Origin: an uncultured Pelagibacteraceae bacterium
GTDB taxonomy: Bacteria; Pseudomonadota; Alphaproteobacteria; Pelagibacterales; Pelagibacteraceae
Direction: 5' to 3'
NCBI GenBank assembly: GCA_902570785.1
Contig: CACFZK010000001.1
Span: 1 to 64,000 of the forward strand
Length of the DNA: 64,000 nt
In this document: positions 1 to 11,465 of the stretch, piece after piece
How the letters are laid out: every line of letters starts with the position of its first letter
Position numbering within the stretch: position 1 is the first letter of the stretch
Notes under the pieces: generated by a model
The model's database searches: none
What the model was told of the DNA's origin: nothing
The model's input: the letters and a program-made list of their open reading frames with translations, nothing else
Translations under genes and position numbers: made by a program

Positions 1-1
1 T

Positions 2-79
2 GAAATTTCAGACGGTGTTAAAGTAAATGTAATAAAGAATACAGTCCAAAGTCATTTAAAAAAAGAAGTAAAAAAATAA
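2..79 (+). CDS. yajC: YajC C-terminus (partial, preprotein translocase subunit)
   Basis: Open frame from window edge, EISDGVKVNVIKNTVQSHLKKEVKK*, immediately upstream of secD. Confidence 0.6.
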   Translation, partial: EISDGVKVNVIKNTVQSHLKKEVKK

Positions 80-85
80 TTTTTT

Positions 86-1639
86 GTGTTAAACTTTTCA
101 AATTCGAAAGTTGTTTCAATATATTTAACATTCATTTTAATCAGTGTATTTTCACTCACTAATTTTTTAAATTTTGAAAATTCTTTTTTAAAGAAAAAAA
201 TTAATCTTGGTTTGGATTTACAGGGTGGATCTTATTTACTTTTAGAGGTTGATAGCAGTGCGTTAGAAAAAAGACGTTTACAGTCAAAAGTAATACCAAT
301 TAAAAAAGTACTTAACGAGAATTCAATTAAATTTGATAATTTTATTATTAATGACGAAATAATTGAATTTACAATAGAAGAAAGGAATTTTAAAAACATT
401 GAAAAAATACTTAATCAAAAAAGTTCAAATGAAATTAATGTTTTTTTAGATAAATATAATTCATTCGAATTAGATTACATAATAAAAAATAATTTAGTAA
501 ATATATATTTGTCTAAATATGGGGTTATTAATCTTCGTTCAGCTGCTGTCGACCAATCCATTGAGATTGTTAGAAGACGTATCGATGAAATTGGTACCAA
601 AGAACCATCTATTCTTAAAAGAGGAAATAATCGTATTTTGGTTGAACTTCCTGGTATTAAGGATCCAGAAAGAATAAAAGAATTACTTGGTAAAACAGCT
701 GAGCTATCATTTAGATTGGTTACCAAAGACAATATCGAATTTGGTAGTGAAAAATTTATTATTACTGATACGCAAGAAGAAATATCTGTAAGTAAAAGAA
801 TAATTTTAAGTGGAGAAAACTTAATTGATGCTCAGCCAAAATTCGACAATTTAAATAATCAACCCATTGTTTCTTTTTCATTGGATAGATTGGGCTCTCA
901 AAGATTTGGTAGAGTAACGAGTGATAATATTGGTAAAAGATTAGCTATAATTCTCGACAACGAGGCAATAAGCGCACCAGTTATTCAAGATTCGATTACC
1001 GGTGGAAATGGAACGATATCTGGCAATTTTACTTTTCAAACAGCTACTGATTTGGCTTTACTATTGAGGTCAGGTGCATTACCCACACCATTAAATGTTG
1101 TTGAGGAAAGAACTGTTGGACCTGATTTAGGAAAAGATTCCATTGAAGCTGGTATTGTTTCGTTAATAATCGGCTTTCTACTAGTTGTTTTATTTATGTC
1201 ATTTAAATATAAACTCTTTGGTATAATTGCCAATATCTCATTGATTTCTAATCTTTTAATGTTAATGGGTATTTTAACATTATTAGAAGCAACCTTAACA
1301 CTACCCGGTATTGCAGGTGTAATTCTTACTGTAGGCATGGCCGTTGATGCAAATGTGCTTATTTTTGAACGTATTAAAGAAGAATTAAAAGGTGAAAATT
1401 CTAATATTCAGGCATTTGACTCTGGTTTTAAAAAGTCGATAGTAACAATTCTTGATGCAAATATAACTACGTTAATTGCTTCAATCATCTTATTTATATT
1501 TGGATCGGGTCCTGTCAAAGGTTTTGCTGTAACACTATCTATTGGATTGATTACAACTCTGTTTTCTGCATATTTTATATCAAGACATCTTACATCCAGA
1601 ATTGTTTTTAAAAATAGAGATAACAAAATTACAATATGA
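86..1639 (+). CDS. secD: Protein translocase subunit SecD (GTG start)
   Basis: LGLDLQGGSYLLLEVD, RRRIDEIGTKEPSI, GMAVDANVLIFERIKEE motifs; followed by secF. Confidence 0.96.
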   Translation: MLNFSNSKVVSIYLTFILISVFSLTNFLNFENSFLKKKINLGLDLQGGSYLLLEVDSSALEKRRLQSKVIPIKKVLNENSIKFDNFIINDEIIEFTIEERNFKNIEKILNQKSSNEINVFLDKYNSFELDYIIKNNLVNIYLSKYGVINLRSAAVDQSIEIVRRRIDEIGTKEPSILKRGNNRILVELPGIKDPERIKELLGKTAELSFRLVTKDNIEFGSEKFIITDTQEEISVSKRIILSGENLIDAQPKFDNLNNQPIVSFSLDRLGSQRFGRVTSDNIGKRLAIILDNEAISAPVIQDSITGGNGTISGNFTFQTATDLALLLRSGALPTPLNVVEERTVGPDLGKDSIEAGIVSLIIGFLLVVLFMSFKYKLFGIIANISLISNLLMLMGILTLLEATLTLPGIAGVILTVGMAVDANVLIFERIKEELKGENSNIQAFDSGFKKSIVTILDANITTLIASIILFIFGSGPVKGFAVTLSIGLITTLFSAYFISRHLTSRIVFKNRDNKITI

Positions 1640-2538
1640 TTAATAACTATAATTTTGAACAAAAATTTAAATTAGCAAACATCTCGTCAATGATTCTAGT
1701 TTTATTGAGCATTTTGATGATTTTGTTTAAAGGTTTAAATTTTGGAATTGACTTTAAAGGTGGAACATTAATGGAATTGAGATGTGACTCAACCAATATC
1801 CAAATTAGTGATGTGCGATCATCTTTTAATCAGCTCGATCTGGGAGATATTAATGTTAAAGAGTTTGGAAAAAAAGGAGACTATCTTATTAAGTTTGAGA
1901 GAAAAAGTTTTGACGATAAAATTAATATTAAAACTATCAAGGAGAAAGTTGCAAATGAACTTCAAGGAAATGTTGATTTTAGAAGAGTAGAAAATGTTGG
2001 TCCCAAGGTAAGCAAAGAACTTTTAGAGTCAGGTCTTTTAGCGATATCTTTGGCATTATCAGCAATGTTATTTTATATTTGGGTAAGATTTGAATGGCAA
2101 TTCAGTATAGGATCAATAATTGCAATTTTTCATGATGTTTTAATCACGATTGGTTTATTCTCTTTATTGTCACTTGAAATAAACTTATCAATTGTTGCAG
2201 CCGTCCTAACCATAGTGGGATATTCTATGAATGATACTGTTGTAATCTATGATCGTATCCGCGAAAACTTAAATAAATATTCAAGTTTAAAAATCGGTGA
2301 AATTTCAAATAAATCAATAAATGAAACTTTATCTAGAACTATTATTACTTCATCAACCACTTTGTTGGCTTTAATTTCAATCTTTATTCTTGGTGGTGAA
2401 ATTTTAAAAGGTTTTTCACTTGCAATGATTATTGGAGTTATTATTGGTACTTATTCATCAATTTTTGTAGCTAGTCCAATACTAAAGTATTTTAATGTGT
2501 CTTTTAAAACCATTTCAAAGGAAAAAGAAAAAAATTAA
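1636..2538 (+). CDS. secF: Protein translocase subunit SecF
   Basis: FGIDFKGGTLMEL, GYSMNDTVVIYDRIREN; overlaps secD stop. Confidence 0.96.
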   Translation: MINNYNFEQKFKLANISSMILVLLSILMILFKGLNFGIDFKGGTLMELRCDSTNIQISDVRSSFNQLDLGDINVKEFGKKGDYLIKFERKSFDDKINIKTIKEKVANELQGNVDFRRVENVGPKVSKELLESGLLAISLALSAMLFYIWVRFEWQFSIGSIIAIFHDVLITIGLFSLLSLEINLSIVAAVLTIVGYSMNDTVVIYDRIRENLNKYSSLKIGEISNKSINETLSRTIITSSTTLLALISIFILGGEILKGFSLAMIIGVIIGTYSSIFVASPILKYFNVSFKTISKEKEKN

Positions 2539-3134
2539 TAAAGATTTTGTGCTATAACCATCGTCATTAGCATCGGCAATGAAAGCAGTGTGTTAACCCT
2601 AGAAGTGATAACAGCAATTTTTGCATGTTTGGGTTTATCTTCAGCAGGACATTCAACTATCCCTAAAACTTTTTTTTGATTAGGCCAAATAATAAACCAC
2701 ACATTAAAAGCCATTATTATTCCTAACCACATACCAATACCAATAGCTGTATTTTTGCCACCAGTTCCAATACCAAGAATCATTGCGTCATGTACATAGC
2801 CATTTAAATATGCAACAACCAAACCAGTTACTATTGTAGCTAAAGCTGCCCACCGAAAATAAAATAAAACTGCAGGTGCAATAATTTTTGTAATTGCAGG
2901 TTTTTGTTCATCAGTGAACTTAGGCATATTTGGTATTTGAACAAAATTTAAATACCACAGCAATCCAATCCACATTATTCCAACCACAACATGCAAATAT
3001 CTAAACAACCAGCTCCAAAATAGTCTATCAAATGCCCAGTCTCCACCAGCAAAAAAAAGCCCTACGAACAACAAAATAGCTAATATAGCTGAAAGATGAA
3101 TAGTTTTTGAAAGTGATTGTAAAATGCTAACCAT
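2535..3134 (-). CDS. PuuD-like integral membrane protein (urate hydroxylase PuuD family, membrane domain only)
   Basis: Multi-TM, WLFRYLHVVVGIMWIGLLWYLNFVQ, MAFNVWFIIWPNQ. Confidence 0.6.
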   Translation of the reverse strand: MVSILQSLSKTIHLSAILAILLFVGLFFAGGDWAFDRLFWSWLFRYLHVVVGIMWIGLLWYLNFVQIPNMPKFTDEQKPAITKIIAPAVLFYFRWAALATIVTGLVVAYLNGYVHDAMILGIGTGGKNTAIGIGMWLGIIMAFNVWFIIWPNQKKVLGIVECPAEDKPKHAKIAVITSRVNTLLSLPMLMTMVIAQNLY

Positions 3135-3161
3135 AAATTATTATAACATAAAATTTAAATT

Positions 3162-6047
3162 TCATGCTGTTTTTTTCATTTTATTGTTAATAAGGTTTTT
3201 AAGAAATTTTCCTGTATAACTGCCCTCAATTTGCACGATTTTTTCGGGTGGACCCTCTGCAATAATTCTTCCACCATCCGAGCCACCTTCAGGACCCATA
3301 TCAACAATCCAATCTGCTGTTTTTATTACATCCAAGTTATGTTCTATGACGATGACTGTATTACCCGTGTTTACAAAAGCCCTCAATATTTCTAGTAGTT
3401 TTTTTATATCATGTGAGTGTAAACCGGTTGTAGGTTCATCAAGAATATAAAGTGTCCTCCCTGTAGATCGTTTCGATAATTCTTTAGCTAATTTAATTCT
3501 TTGTGCTTCCCCACCTGATAGAGTTGTGGCCTGTTGACCAATTTTAATATAACCTAAACCAACATGTTTTAAGGTTAATAATTTTGAATATATTGTTGGT
3601 ATATTTTCAAAAAAAACACAACCTTCTTCCACAGTCATATCCAAAACTTCTGCTATATTTTTATTTTTAAATTTTATTTCTAAAGTTTCTCTATTATATC
3701 TTGTACCTTTGCAAGCATCGCATGGAATATACACATCTGGTAAAAAGTGCATTTCGTATGTTATTACACCGTCACCTTCGCATGTCTCACATCTTCCACC
3801 TCTTACATTAAAAGAATATCTTCCAGGTTTATAACCTCTTGTTTTTGACTCAGGTAAATTTGCAAACCAATCTCTGATTGGACCAAATGCGCCGGTATAG
3901 GTTGCTGGGTTCGATCTTGGCGTACGCCCAATTGGTGATTGATCAATATCAATAACTTTGTCGATTAACTCAGTACCTCTATAGTTTTTAAATGACTTTG
4001 GTAATTTTCGTGATTTATTATTATTAAGTAATAAATTTAGTGCGTTGAAAAGCGTTTGCAGTACCAATGTTGATTTACCGCTACCAGAAACACCAGTAAC
4101 ACAAGTTAAAGTTCCTATGGGAACTTTCAAATCCACCTTTTGTAAATTATTACCAGTTGCACCTAAAATTTCTAAAAACCTTCCATTTTTTGCAGTTTTC
4201 CTTTTTTTTGGCACTTCAATTACTTTATTACCTGATAAATAATTTCCAGTTATACTTTCTTTAGTTTCAATAATTTTTTTTAATGTGCCTTCTGCTGTAA
4301 TTGTACCACCATTTATACCTGCTTCGGGACCCAGATCTACAATATGATCCGCGCTCTCCATTGTTTCAACATCATGTTCAACAACTATTACTGTGTTTCC
4401 TAAATCTCTAAGTCTTTTTAAAGCTGCAATTAGTTTTTTGTTATCTCTTTGATGTAAGCCGATAGAAGGTTCGTCCAAAACATATAAAACACCTGTCAAA
4501 CCCGAACCAATTTGAGAAGCCAATCTTATTCTTTGTGATTCTCCACCTGAAAGAGTTCCAGACTCTCTAGATAAAGTTAGATAATTTAAACCAACATTAA
4601 GTAAAAAATTCAATCTTTCATTAATTTCTTTCAGGATATGTTGTGCAATTTTTTTATCTCTTAGAGTCAGAATTTTATCTAAATTATCAAACCATTTTTG
4701 TGCATCTTCAATTGAAAATCTTGTAACTTCACTAATATTTAATTTATTAACTTTTACGCAAAGAGCCTCATCTTTTAATCTCATACCTTTACACTTGTCA
4801 CAACTCGTTTCGCTTTGGTATTGAGATATTTCTTCTCTTTTCCAATCACTGTCAGTTTCTAAGTATCTTCTCTCTAAATTATTAATTACACCCTCAAAAG
4901 TTTTCTTGGTATCATATTTCTCATAACCATCATCATAATGAAATTTTATTTCATCTTCATCTGATCCGTATAAAATTATATCTTGAATTTTTTTAGGTAA
5001 TTTTTTCCATTTAGTATCAAGGTCAAATTTATAATGTTTTGCTATAGATGCTAAAGTTTGAGCATAGTACATGGATGAGGATTTTGCCCAAGGTTCAATA
5101 CAGCCATCTGCAATACTTTTGTTTTTATCTGATACAACTAAATTAGCATCAACATTAAGATTGTGACCTATACCCTCACATTCTTCACAAGCACCAAAGG
5201 GACTATTAAATGAAAAAAGTCGAGGTTCTATTTCCTCAATTGTAAAACCACTTTCTGGACAAGAAAATTTAGATGAAAAAGTTATACTTTCCTTCTTTCT
5301 AAATTTCTTTGGAATTGTCTCGTTTTCATATTCTGCAATAAGTAAGCCATCTGATAATTTTAAAGCTGTTTCAATACTGTCAGCCAACCTATTTCCTAAT
5401 TTAGAATTTAAAACTATTCTATCAACTACAATTGATATGTCGTGTTTAACCTTTTTATTTAAATTTGGAAAATCATCTATATCATAGTACTCACCATCAA
5501 CTTTAATTTTTTGAAATCCTCTCTTTTTGTAATTTGAAATATCTTTTTTATATTCACCTTTTCTTCCTCTCACTACAGGTGACAAAAGGAAAATAGTTGA
5601 ACTTTTAGGTAGAGCTTTTACCTTATCAACCATATCACTCGCGGATTGCGAAACTATTGGTTTACCTGTAAATGGAGAATAAGGGATTCCAATTCTTGCA
5701 TAAAGAACTCTCATATAATCATAAATTTCAGTTACAGTTGCAACTGTAGACCTTGGATTTTTGGGAGCATTTTTTTGTTCTATTGAAATAGCGGGACTTA
5801 ACCCCTCTATTAAATCAACATTTGGTTTTTTCATTTTATCCAAAAATTGTCTAGCGTAAGCAGAAAGACTTTCTACATATCTTCTTTGGCCTTCTGCATA
5901 AATTGTATCAAAAGCAAGAGATGATTTTCCAGATCCTGATAAACCAGTTATTACTACTAATTTATCCTTTGGAATTTCCAAGGAGATGTTTTTTAAGTTG
6001 TGCTCTTTAGCCCCTTTAATCAATATCTTTTTCAACATTTTTTTCAC
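3162..6047 (-). CDS. uvrA: Excinuclease ABC subunit A
   Basis: [34 protein letters not shown]; two ABC cassettes, CxxC zinc motifs. Confidence 0.98.
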   Translation of the reverse strand: MKKMLKKILIKGAKEHNLKNISLEIPKDKLVVITGLSGSGKSSLAFDTIYAEGQRRYVESLSAYARQFLDKMKKPNVDLIEGLSPAISIEQKNAPKNPRSTVATVTEIYDYMRVLYARIGIPYSPFTGKPIVSQSASDMVDKVKALPKSSTIFLLSPVVRGRKGEYKKDISNYKKRGFQKIKVDGEYYDIDDFPNLNKKVKHDISIVVDRIVLNSKLGNRLADSIETALKLSDGLLIAEYENETIPKKFRKKESITFSSKFSCPESGFTIEEIEPRLFSFNSPFGACEECEGIGHNLNVDANLVVSDKNKSIADGCIEPWAKSSSMYYAQTLASIAKHYKFDLDTKWKKLPKKIQDIILYGSDEDEIKFHYDDGYEKYDTKKTFEGVINNLERRYLETDSDWKREEISQYQSETSCDKCKGMRLKDEALCVKVNKLNISEVTRFSIEDAQKWFDNLDKILTLRDKKIAQHILKEINERLNFLLNVGLNYLTLSRESGTLSGGESQRIRLASQIGSGLTGVLYVLDEPSIGLHQRDNKKLIAALKRLRDLGNTVIVVEHDVETMESADHIVDLGPEAGINGGTITAEGTLKKIIETKESITGNYLSGNKVIEVPKKRKTAKNGRFLEILGATGNNLQKVDLKVPIGTLTCVTGVSGSGKSTLVLQTLFNALNLLLNNNKSRKLPKSFKNYRGTELIDKVIDIDQSPIGRTPRSNPATYTGAFGPIRDWFANLPESKTRGYKPGRYSFNVRGGRCETCEGDGVITYEMHFLPDVYIPCDACKGTRYNRETLEIKFKNKNIAEVLDMTVEEGCVFFENIPTIYSKLLTLKHVGLGYIKIGQQATTLSGGEAQRIKLAKELSKRSTGRTLYILDEPTTGLHSHDIKKLLEILRAFVNTGNTVIVIEHNLDVIKTADWIVDMGPEGGSDGGRIIAEGPPEKIVQIEGSYTGKFLKNLINNKMKKTA

Positions 6048-6070
6048 ACTTTAAAACAGAATGAGCTTAT

Positions 6071-6085
6071 ATTTACAATGTAAAT
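6071..6085. promoter_or_regulatory. 7-1-7 palindrome ATTTACA-A-TGTAAAT between divergent uvrA and ssb (candidate operator)
   Basis: Perfect dyad symmetry read directly. Confidence 0.35.
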
Positions 6086-6128
6086 ATGCTATAGTTATTT
6101 TTTATCAATATAATAAATCTAAGTTATT

Positions 6129-6587
6129 ATGTCAGGAAGTTTAAACAAGGTTCAACTAATAGGAAGATTGGGAGCAGACCCAGAAATCAAGCAAATGGTT
6201 AATGGTAAAAACGTCGCAAGGTTGAGTATTGCCACTAGTCAATCCTGGAAAGATAAATCGACAGGTGAAAAAAAAGAAAAAACGGAATGGCATAGAGTTG
6301 TGATTTTTAATGAGGGATTAGTGAGTATAGTTCAACAATATTTAAAAAAAGGTGCAAATGTTTATTTAGAGGGTCAGTTGAGCACAAGAAAGTGGAGAGA
6401 CGAAAAATTAGGACAAGACAAGTATTCAACGGAGGTAGTTTTACAAGGATTTAATTCATCCTTAACAATGTTAGGTGGTAATAACCAATCCATCAAAAAT
6501 TCTGAAAATAACAAAGATAAAAGTAATTTACCAAACGACCAAATTTCACAAGAAAATCCAGACCTAGACGACGAAATTCCATTTTAA
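6129..6587 (+). CDS. ssb: Single-stranded DNA-binding protein
   Basis: [25 protein letters not shown]-terminal acidic tail DLDDEIPF. Confidence 0.97.
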   Translation: MSGSLNKVQLIGRLGADPEIKQMVNGKNVARLSIATSQSWKDKSTGEKKEKTEWHRVVIFNEGLVSIVQQYLKKGANVYLEGQLSTRKWRDEKLGQDKYSTEVVLQGFNSSLTMLGGNNQSIKNSENNKDKSNLPNDQISQENPDLDDEIPF

Positions 6588-6591
6588 TCAA

Positions 6592-9165
6592 ATGCAAAAA
6601 TCAGAGATTAAAAATAGCAATATACCTAAATCTATTTTAGTTCATCAAGAAATGAGCTCGTCATATTTATCATATGCGATGAGTGTAATTGTTAGTAGAG
6701 CATTACCCGATGTAAGAGACGGTCTTAAACCTGTACATAGAAGAATAATATATGCAATGTACAAAGGAGGATATGACTGGAGCAGACCTTTTAGAAAATC
6801 CGCAAGAATTGTTGGTGACGTAATAGGTAAATATCATCCACACGGAGACCAAGCTGTTTACGATGCGCTTGTTAGATTGGTTCAAGATTTTTCGATGAGC
6901 TTACCCTTAATACAAGGTCAAGGTAATTTTGGATCAATAGACGGTGACCCTCCAGCCGCAATGAGATATACTGAAACAAAACTTTCTAAAGTTGCCCAAT
7001 TTTTAACGGACGGTCTTGAAAAAAATACAATTGATTATAGAAATAATTACGATGATACAGAGAAGGAGCCAGTAGTTCTTCCTTCACACTATCCAAATTT
7101 ATTAGTAAATGGAGCTGGTGGTATTGCCGTAGGTATGGCTACAAGTATACCACCACATAATTTAGGCGAGGTTATAAGCGGTACAATAGATTTAATAAAA
7201 AATAGAGATATAACAATATCTCAATTAATGAAACATATTCCCGGACCAGATTTTCCAACGGGCGGAATAATCATTGGTAAAGATATTATTAAACAAGGAT
7301 ATAATAAAGGAAGAGGTTCATTTAAAATAAGAGGTGAAATAGGTGAGGAGTCACTTAAAAATGGCAAATCAAGATTGATTTTAAAGTCAATTCCTTATCA
7401 AGTGAACAAATCCATTTTAAATGAAAAGATTGCAGAACTTTCTAGAGAAAAAAAAATTGAGGGTATCAGCGATATTAGAGATGAATCTAATCGCGATGGT
7501 ATTAGAGTTGTCATTGACCTTAGAAGAGGTGTTGAACCAGAAACAATAAAAAGGCAACTTTATAAGTTAACCTCTATAGAGTCATCTTTTGGTTTTAATA
7601 CCTTGGCAATTGTAAATGGAAGACCAAAAGTATTAAATTTAAAAGAATTTATTTCTGAGTTTGTTGATTTTAGAGAAAAAACTGTTGTAAGAAGAATTAA
7701 ATTTGATTTAAAAAAAACGGAAGAAAGAGCACATATTTTAATTGGTATCGCAACTGCCGTTGAAAACATCGATGCAATAATAAAAATTATTAAATCATCT
7801 AAAGATACTGAAGCAGCAAAAAAAAATCTGATAAATAAAAAATGGACTGTCAAAAAAAGTACAAAGCTTATATCTTTGATTGAAAAAAAACAGTCTGTCA
7901 CTAAATATCAACTTAGCAATCAACAAGTTGATTCAATATTAGAACTAAGATTACAAAAACTTACAGCTTTTGGAATTTCTGAAATTGAAACAGAAATTAA
8001 AAAGCTTTCTGAACAAATTATATATTTTAATAAACTACTTAAATCAAAAAAGGAATTATTTGCTTTAATTATAAAAGAATTGGAAGAAATAAAATCTAAA
8101 TTTTCTGTTCAAAGAAGGACTAAAATTATTGATGCTGTTTTAAATTATAATATTGAGGAAACAATTCAAAAAGAGTCTGTGGTTATAAATTTAACTAATC
8201 AAGGTTATATTAAAAGAGGTTCACTTGCTGCTGTTAAAACTCAAAAAAGAGGTGGAAAAGGTAAGACCGGTATTACAACAAGAGATGAGGATTTTGTTGT
8301 TAGAATTTTGTCAGGTAATTCCCACAGTCAAGTTTTGTTTTTTTCATCGCAAGGTTTAGCTTATAAACTTAAAGCGTGGAAAATACCAAAAGGAAGTTTA
8401 AATTCTAAAGGAAAATCCTTATTTAATCTTTTACCTTTAAAAACTAATCAATCAATTACATCAACTATGATTTTGCCCGATAATGAAGATGAGTGGAAAA
8501 AACTTTATGTTGTTTTTGCGACGAGCAGCGGCAAAGTGAGAAAAAATTCTTTAGTAGATTTTTTAAATATTAATGCGAGTGGAAAAATTGCAATGAAACT
8601 TGATGAAAATGATAAAATTATTGGAGTTGAAAAATGTCGTGAGGATCAAGACATCATTTTGGGGACTAAATTTGGAAAGTGCATTCGCTTTATGTCAAAA
8701 AAATTAAGACTATTTAAAGGAAGATCTTCAAAAGGAATAAGGGGTATTGATTTATCAGAAAAAGACTCGGTCATGTCCCTCTCCGTTGTTGACAATAATA
8801 AAGAAACTCAAGCCCTAATTAAAAAGAATGGAGCTAAAAAAGAAAATCTAGATAAATTTATATTATCTATTACAGAAAATGGTTACGGTAAAAGAACCTC
8901 TTATCATGATTTTAGAGTAACAAATAGAGGTGGGAAAGGTATCATAGGCATAATCAATTCAGCAAGAAACGGAAATGTAACTTCAACAATTATCGTATCA
9001 AATGAAGACGAAATAATTTTATCAACTGATAAAGGTAGGGTTATTAGATGTTCTGTAAAAGAAATAAGAATTGCTGGTAGAAATACACAAGGTGTAAGGA
9101 TAATCAAGTTATCAGGAGAGGAAAAAGTTGTTTCTGCTATAAAAATTGATGATAATATTTTGTAA
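6592..9165 (+). CDS. gyrA: DNA gyrase subunit A
   Basis: [41 protein letters not shown]; beta-pinwheel repeats. Confidence 0.97.
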   Translation: MQKSEIKNSNIPKSILVHQEMSSSYLSYAMSVIVSRALPDVRDGLKPVHRRIIYAMYKGGYDWSRPFRKSARIVGDVIGKYHPHGDQAVYDALVRLVQDFSMSLPLIQGQGNFGSIDGDPPAAMRYTETKLSKVAQFLTDGLEKNTIDYRNNYDDTEKEPVVLPSHYPNLLVNGAGGIAVGMATSIPPHNLGEVISGTIDLIKNRDITISQLMKHIPGPDFPTGGIIIGKDIIKQGYNKGRGSFKIRGEIGEESLKNGKSRLILKSIPYQVNKSILNEKIAELSREKKIEGISDIRDESNRDGIRVVIDLRRGVEPETIKRQLYKLTSIESSFGFNTLAIVNGRPKVLNLKEFISEFVDFREKTVVRRIKFDLKKTEERAHILIGIATAVENIDAIIKIIKSSKDTEAAKKNLINKKWTVKKSTKLISLIEKKQSVTKYQLSNQQVDSILELRLQKLTAFGISEIETEIKKLSEQIIYFNKLLKSKKELFALIIKELEEIKSKFSVQRRTKIIDAVLNYNIEETIQKESVVINLTNQGYIKRGSLAAVKTQKRGGKGKTGITTRDEDFVVRILSGNSHSQVLFFSSQGLAYKLKAWKIPKGSLNSKGKSLFNLLPLKTNQSITSTMILPDNEDEWKKLYVVFATSSGKVRKNSLVDFLNINASGKIAMKLDENDKIIGVEKCREDQDIILGTKFGKCIRFMSKKLRLFKGRSSKGIRGIDLSEKDSVMSLSVVDNNKETQALIKKNGAKKENLDKFILSITENGYGKRTSYHDFRVTNRGGKGIIGIINSARNGNVTSTIIVSNEDEIILSTDKGRVIRCSVKEIRIAGRNTQGVRIIKLSGEEKVVSAIKIDDNIL

Positions 9166-9659
9166 TGAATAGAATTGGTATATATCCAGGAACTTTTGAT
9201 CCAATAACTTTTGGACACGTAGATATTATAAAAAAGTCTTTGAAAATTGTAGATAAACTTGTTGTTGCTATTTCAGACTCTTCAGATAAGGACTACTTAT
9301 TTTCAACAGATGAAAGAATGGAAATTCTAAAAAAATCGTTATTTAAAGATTTAAGACTCAAAAAAAATAAAATTCACATCGTTTCATTTGAAAATCTTAC
9401 TGTAAAACTATGTAAAAAATTTAAAGCATCGATCATTATCCGTGGATTAAGAGCTGTATCTGATTTTGAATACGAGTTTCAATTAGCCGGGATGAATAAA
9501 AAACTTGATGATAAAATTGAAACTATTTTTTTAATGTCAAGTATAGAAAATGAGATTATTTCATCAAAATTTGTAAAAGAAGTTGGCAAACTCAAAGGAG
9601 ATCTAAAGAAATTCGTTTCAAAATCTGTTATTAAAGCAATTAAAAATAAACTTGAATGA
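9165..9659 (+). CDS. coaD: Phosphopantetheine adenylyltransferase
   Basis: GIYPGTFDPITFGHVDII; IIRGLRAVSDFEYEFQLA. Confidence 0.96.
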   Translation: MNRIGIYPGTFDPITFGHVDIIKKSLKIVDKLVVAISDSSDKDYLFSTDERMEILKKSLFKDLRLKKNKIHIVSFENLTVKLCKKFKASIIIRGLRAVSDFEYEFQLAGMNKKLDDKIETIFLMSSIENEIISSKFVKEVGKLKGDLKKFVSKSVIKAIKNKLE

Positions 9660-10213
9660 AAAAAATACTTTTAATATTTGTAATTACTATATTTACAAAT
9701 TTAAAATTAATGGCCATGGAAAATAAAATTCTAATTAAACTTGATTACGGCATTGTTGAAATTGAACTTTTCAACGATAGTGCACCTCAACATGTTGAGA
9801 GAATTTTAACTCTTTCTAAAAATAAAGAATATGATGGCGTTGTTTTTCATAGAGTTATAGAAGGTTTTATGGCTCAAACAGGAGATGTTGAATTTGGCAA
9901 TTCAAATAAAGATAATTTTAATTTAGATAGGGTGGGGACAGGATCATCTTCATTTCCAGATCTTAAATCTGAATTTAATAATATACCACACGAAAGAGGA
10001 ACCGTATCTATGGCAAGATCGTCAAACCCCAATAGTGGTAATAGTCAATTTTTTATTTGTCTTGAGGCAGCTCCCCATTTAGATAGACAATATACTGTTT
10101 TTGGAAAAGTTATTAAGGGTATGGAGTTTGTTGATAAAATTAAAAAAGGAGATGGTCCAAATGGAATGGTATCTAATCCTGATAAAATTATAAGTATATC
10201 TATCAAAAAATAG
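9656..10213 (+). CDS. Peptidyl-prolyl cis-trans isomerase, cyclophilin type (signal peptide)
   Basis: VVFHRVIEGFMAQTGD, NSGNSQFFICL. Confidence 0.93.
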   Translation: MKKILLIFVITIFTNLKLMAMENKILIKLDYGIVEIELFNDSAPQHVERILTLSKNKEYDGVVFHRVIEGFMAQTGDVEFGNSNKDNFNLDRVGTGSSSFPDLKSEFNNIPHERGTVSMARSSNPNSGNSQFFICLEAAPHLDRQYTVFGKVIKGMEFVDKIKKGDGPNGMVSNPDKIISISIKK

Positions 10214-10216
10214 TTA

Positions 10217-11332
10217 ATGAGTTCAAAAAAATTTTTTTTTGAATTAGTAAAATCTAAAAATAATTATAGACTTGGCAAAATTCACACTAAAAGAGGAATA
10301 ATAAATACACCTGCTTTTATGCCAGTCGGTACCTTGGGAACAATAAAAAGCATTTTTACTGATGATATTTTAAAGACTGGTACGGAAATAATATTAGGTA
10401 ATACATATCATTTGTTTTTAAGACCTGGTATTGAAATACTTGGTAAATTTGGTGGACTACATAGCTATATGAATTGGCAAAGGCCTATACTAACAGACTC
10501 AGGTGGTTTTCAAATAATGTCTTTGTCGAAGTTTACCAAAATAGATAGGGATAAAGGAGCCTTTTTTTCATCCCATCTTGATGGTAAAAAATTTTTATTA
10601 AGTCCTGAAAAAAGTATTGAAATACAAAAAAAAATTAATTCTGACATTTTGATGGTTTTAGATGAATGTCCAAAACTTACAGAAGACAAGAAAGTTATAT
10701 CTAGTGCAATTGATACTTCTACACAGTGGGCAAAAAGATCTAAAATTGCTTTTGGAAAATCTAATTCCAAAGCACTTTTTGGAATAGTGCAGGGTGGTAT
10801 TTTTAAAGATCTACGTCACGAAAGCTTAGAGAAACTTATTGATATCAATTTTGATGGTTATGCTATGGGCGGATTAGCAGTAGGGGAAACTCAAGATCAA
10901 ATGCTTAAAACTTTAGAGGATACGACCTATCTAATGCCAAAAAACAAACCCAGATATTTAATGGGTGTTGGAACTCCCTCTGATATTTTGGGTGCAGTAA
11001 ATTATGGTATTGATATGTTTGATTGTGTTATGCCGACAAGATCCGGCAGAACTGGTTTGGCTTTTACATGGGAAGGCAAACTTAATCTTCGAAATAGTAA
11101 ATTTAAAGATGATAAAAGTCCACTTGATAAGAAATGTAAATTAAATAATTTAAATAAATATTCAAAAAGTTACTTAAATCATCTAATAAACACTAATGAG
11201 ATATTGGCCTCCATGTTAATTTCCTTACATAACGTTAATTTTTATCAAGAATTTATGAAAAAAATTAGAGAGTCGATTAAAACTGGGACATTTGAGGCCT
11301 TTTACAAAAAAAACATAAACAAGTATAACTGA
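10217..11332 (+). CDS. tgt: Queuine tRNA-ribosyltransferase
   Basis: ILTDSGGFQIMSL, FGIVQGGIFKDLR, GYAMGGLAVGE, YLMGVGTPSDI. Confidence 0.96.
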   Translation: MSSKKFFFELVKSKNNYRLGKIHTKRGIINTPAFMPVGTLGTIKSIFTDDILKTGTEIILGNTYHLFLRPGIEILGKFGGLHSYMNWQRPILTDSGGFQIMSLSKFTKIDRDKGAFFSSHLDGKKFLLSPEKSIEIQKKINSDILMVLDECPKLTEDKKVISSAIDTSTQWAKRSKIAFGKSNSKALFGIVQGGIFKDLRHESLEKLIDINFDGYAMGGLAVGETQDQMLKTLEDTTYLMPKNKPRYLMGVGTPSDILGAVNYGIDMFDCVMPTRSGRTGLAFTWEGKLNLRNSKFKDDKSPLDKKCKLNNLNKYSKSYLNHLINTNEILASMLISLHNVNFYQEFMKKIRESIKTGTFEAFYKKNINKYN

Positions 11333-11385
11333 TATTTACCAATTGAAATTTATCTTTTTTTATATATAAAAAGAGTTTCTTTAAT

Positions 11386-11461
11386 GGGCCCTTAGCTCAG
11401 TTGGTAGAGCACTTCCCTTTTAAGGAAGGTGTCGTTGGTTCGAATCCAACAGGGCTCACCA
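11386..11461 (+). tRNA. tRNA-Lys (anticodon TTT), CCA encoded
   Basis: GGGCCCT/AGGGCTC acceptor, CTTTTAA anticodon loop, GTTGGTTCGAATCCAAC T-arm. Confidence 0.95.
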
Positions 11462-11465
11462 CTTT

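Noticed and set aside
475-1662. Antisense ORFs inside secD (475-732, 1036-1338, 1408-1662) and similar 60-150 aa antisense/overlapping ORFs elsewhere in the track (e.g. 7560-7901, 8904-9218, 10510-10770, 24780-25241, 39379-39669, 43134-43418, 51842-52204, 61066-61479)
   Set aside because: Each lies entirely or mostly opposite or out of frame with a strongly conserved gene and its translation shows no recognisable family motif.
6048-6128. Classical LexA/SOS box at uvrA/ssb
   Set aside because: Neither GTTCN7GTTC nor CTGTN8ACAG is present; only an unrelated ATTTACAATGTAAAT palindrome, reported separately with low confidence.
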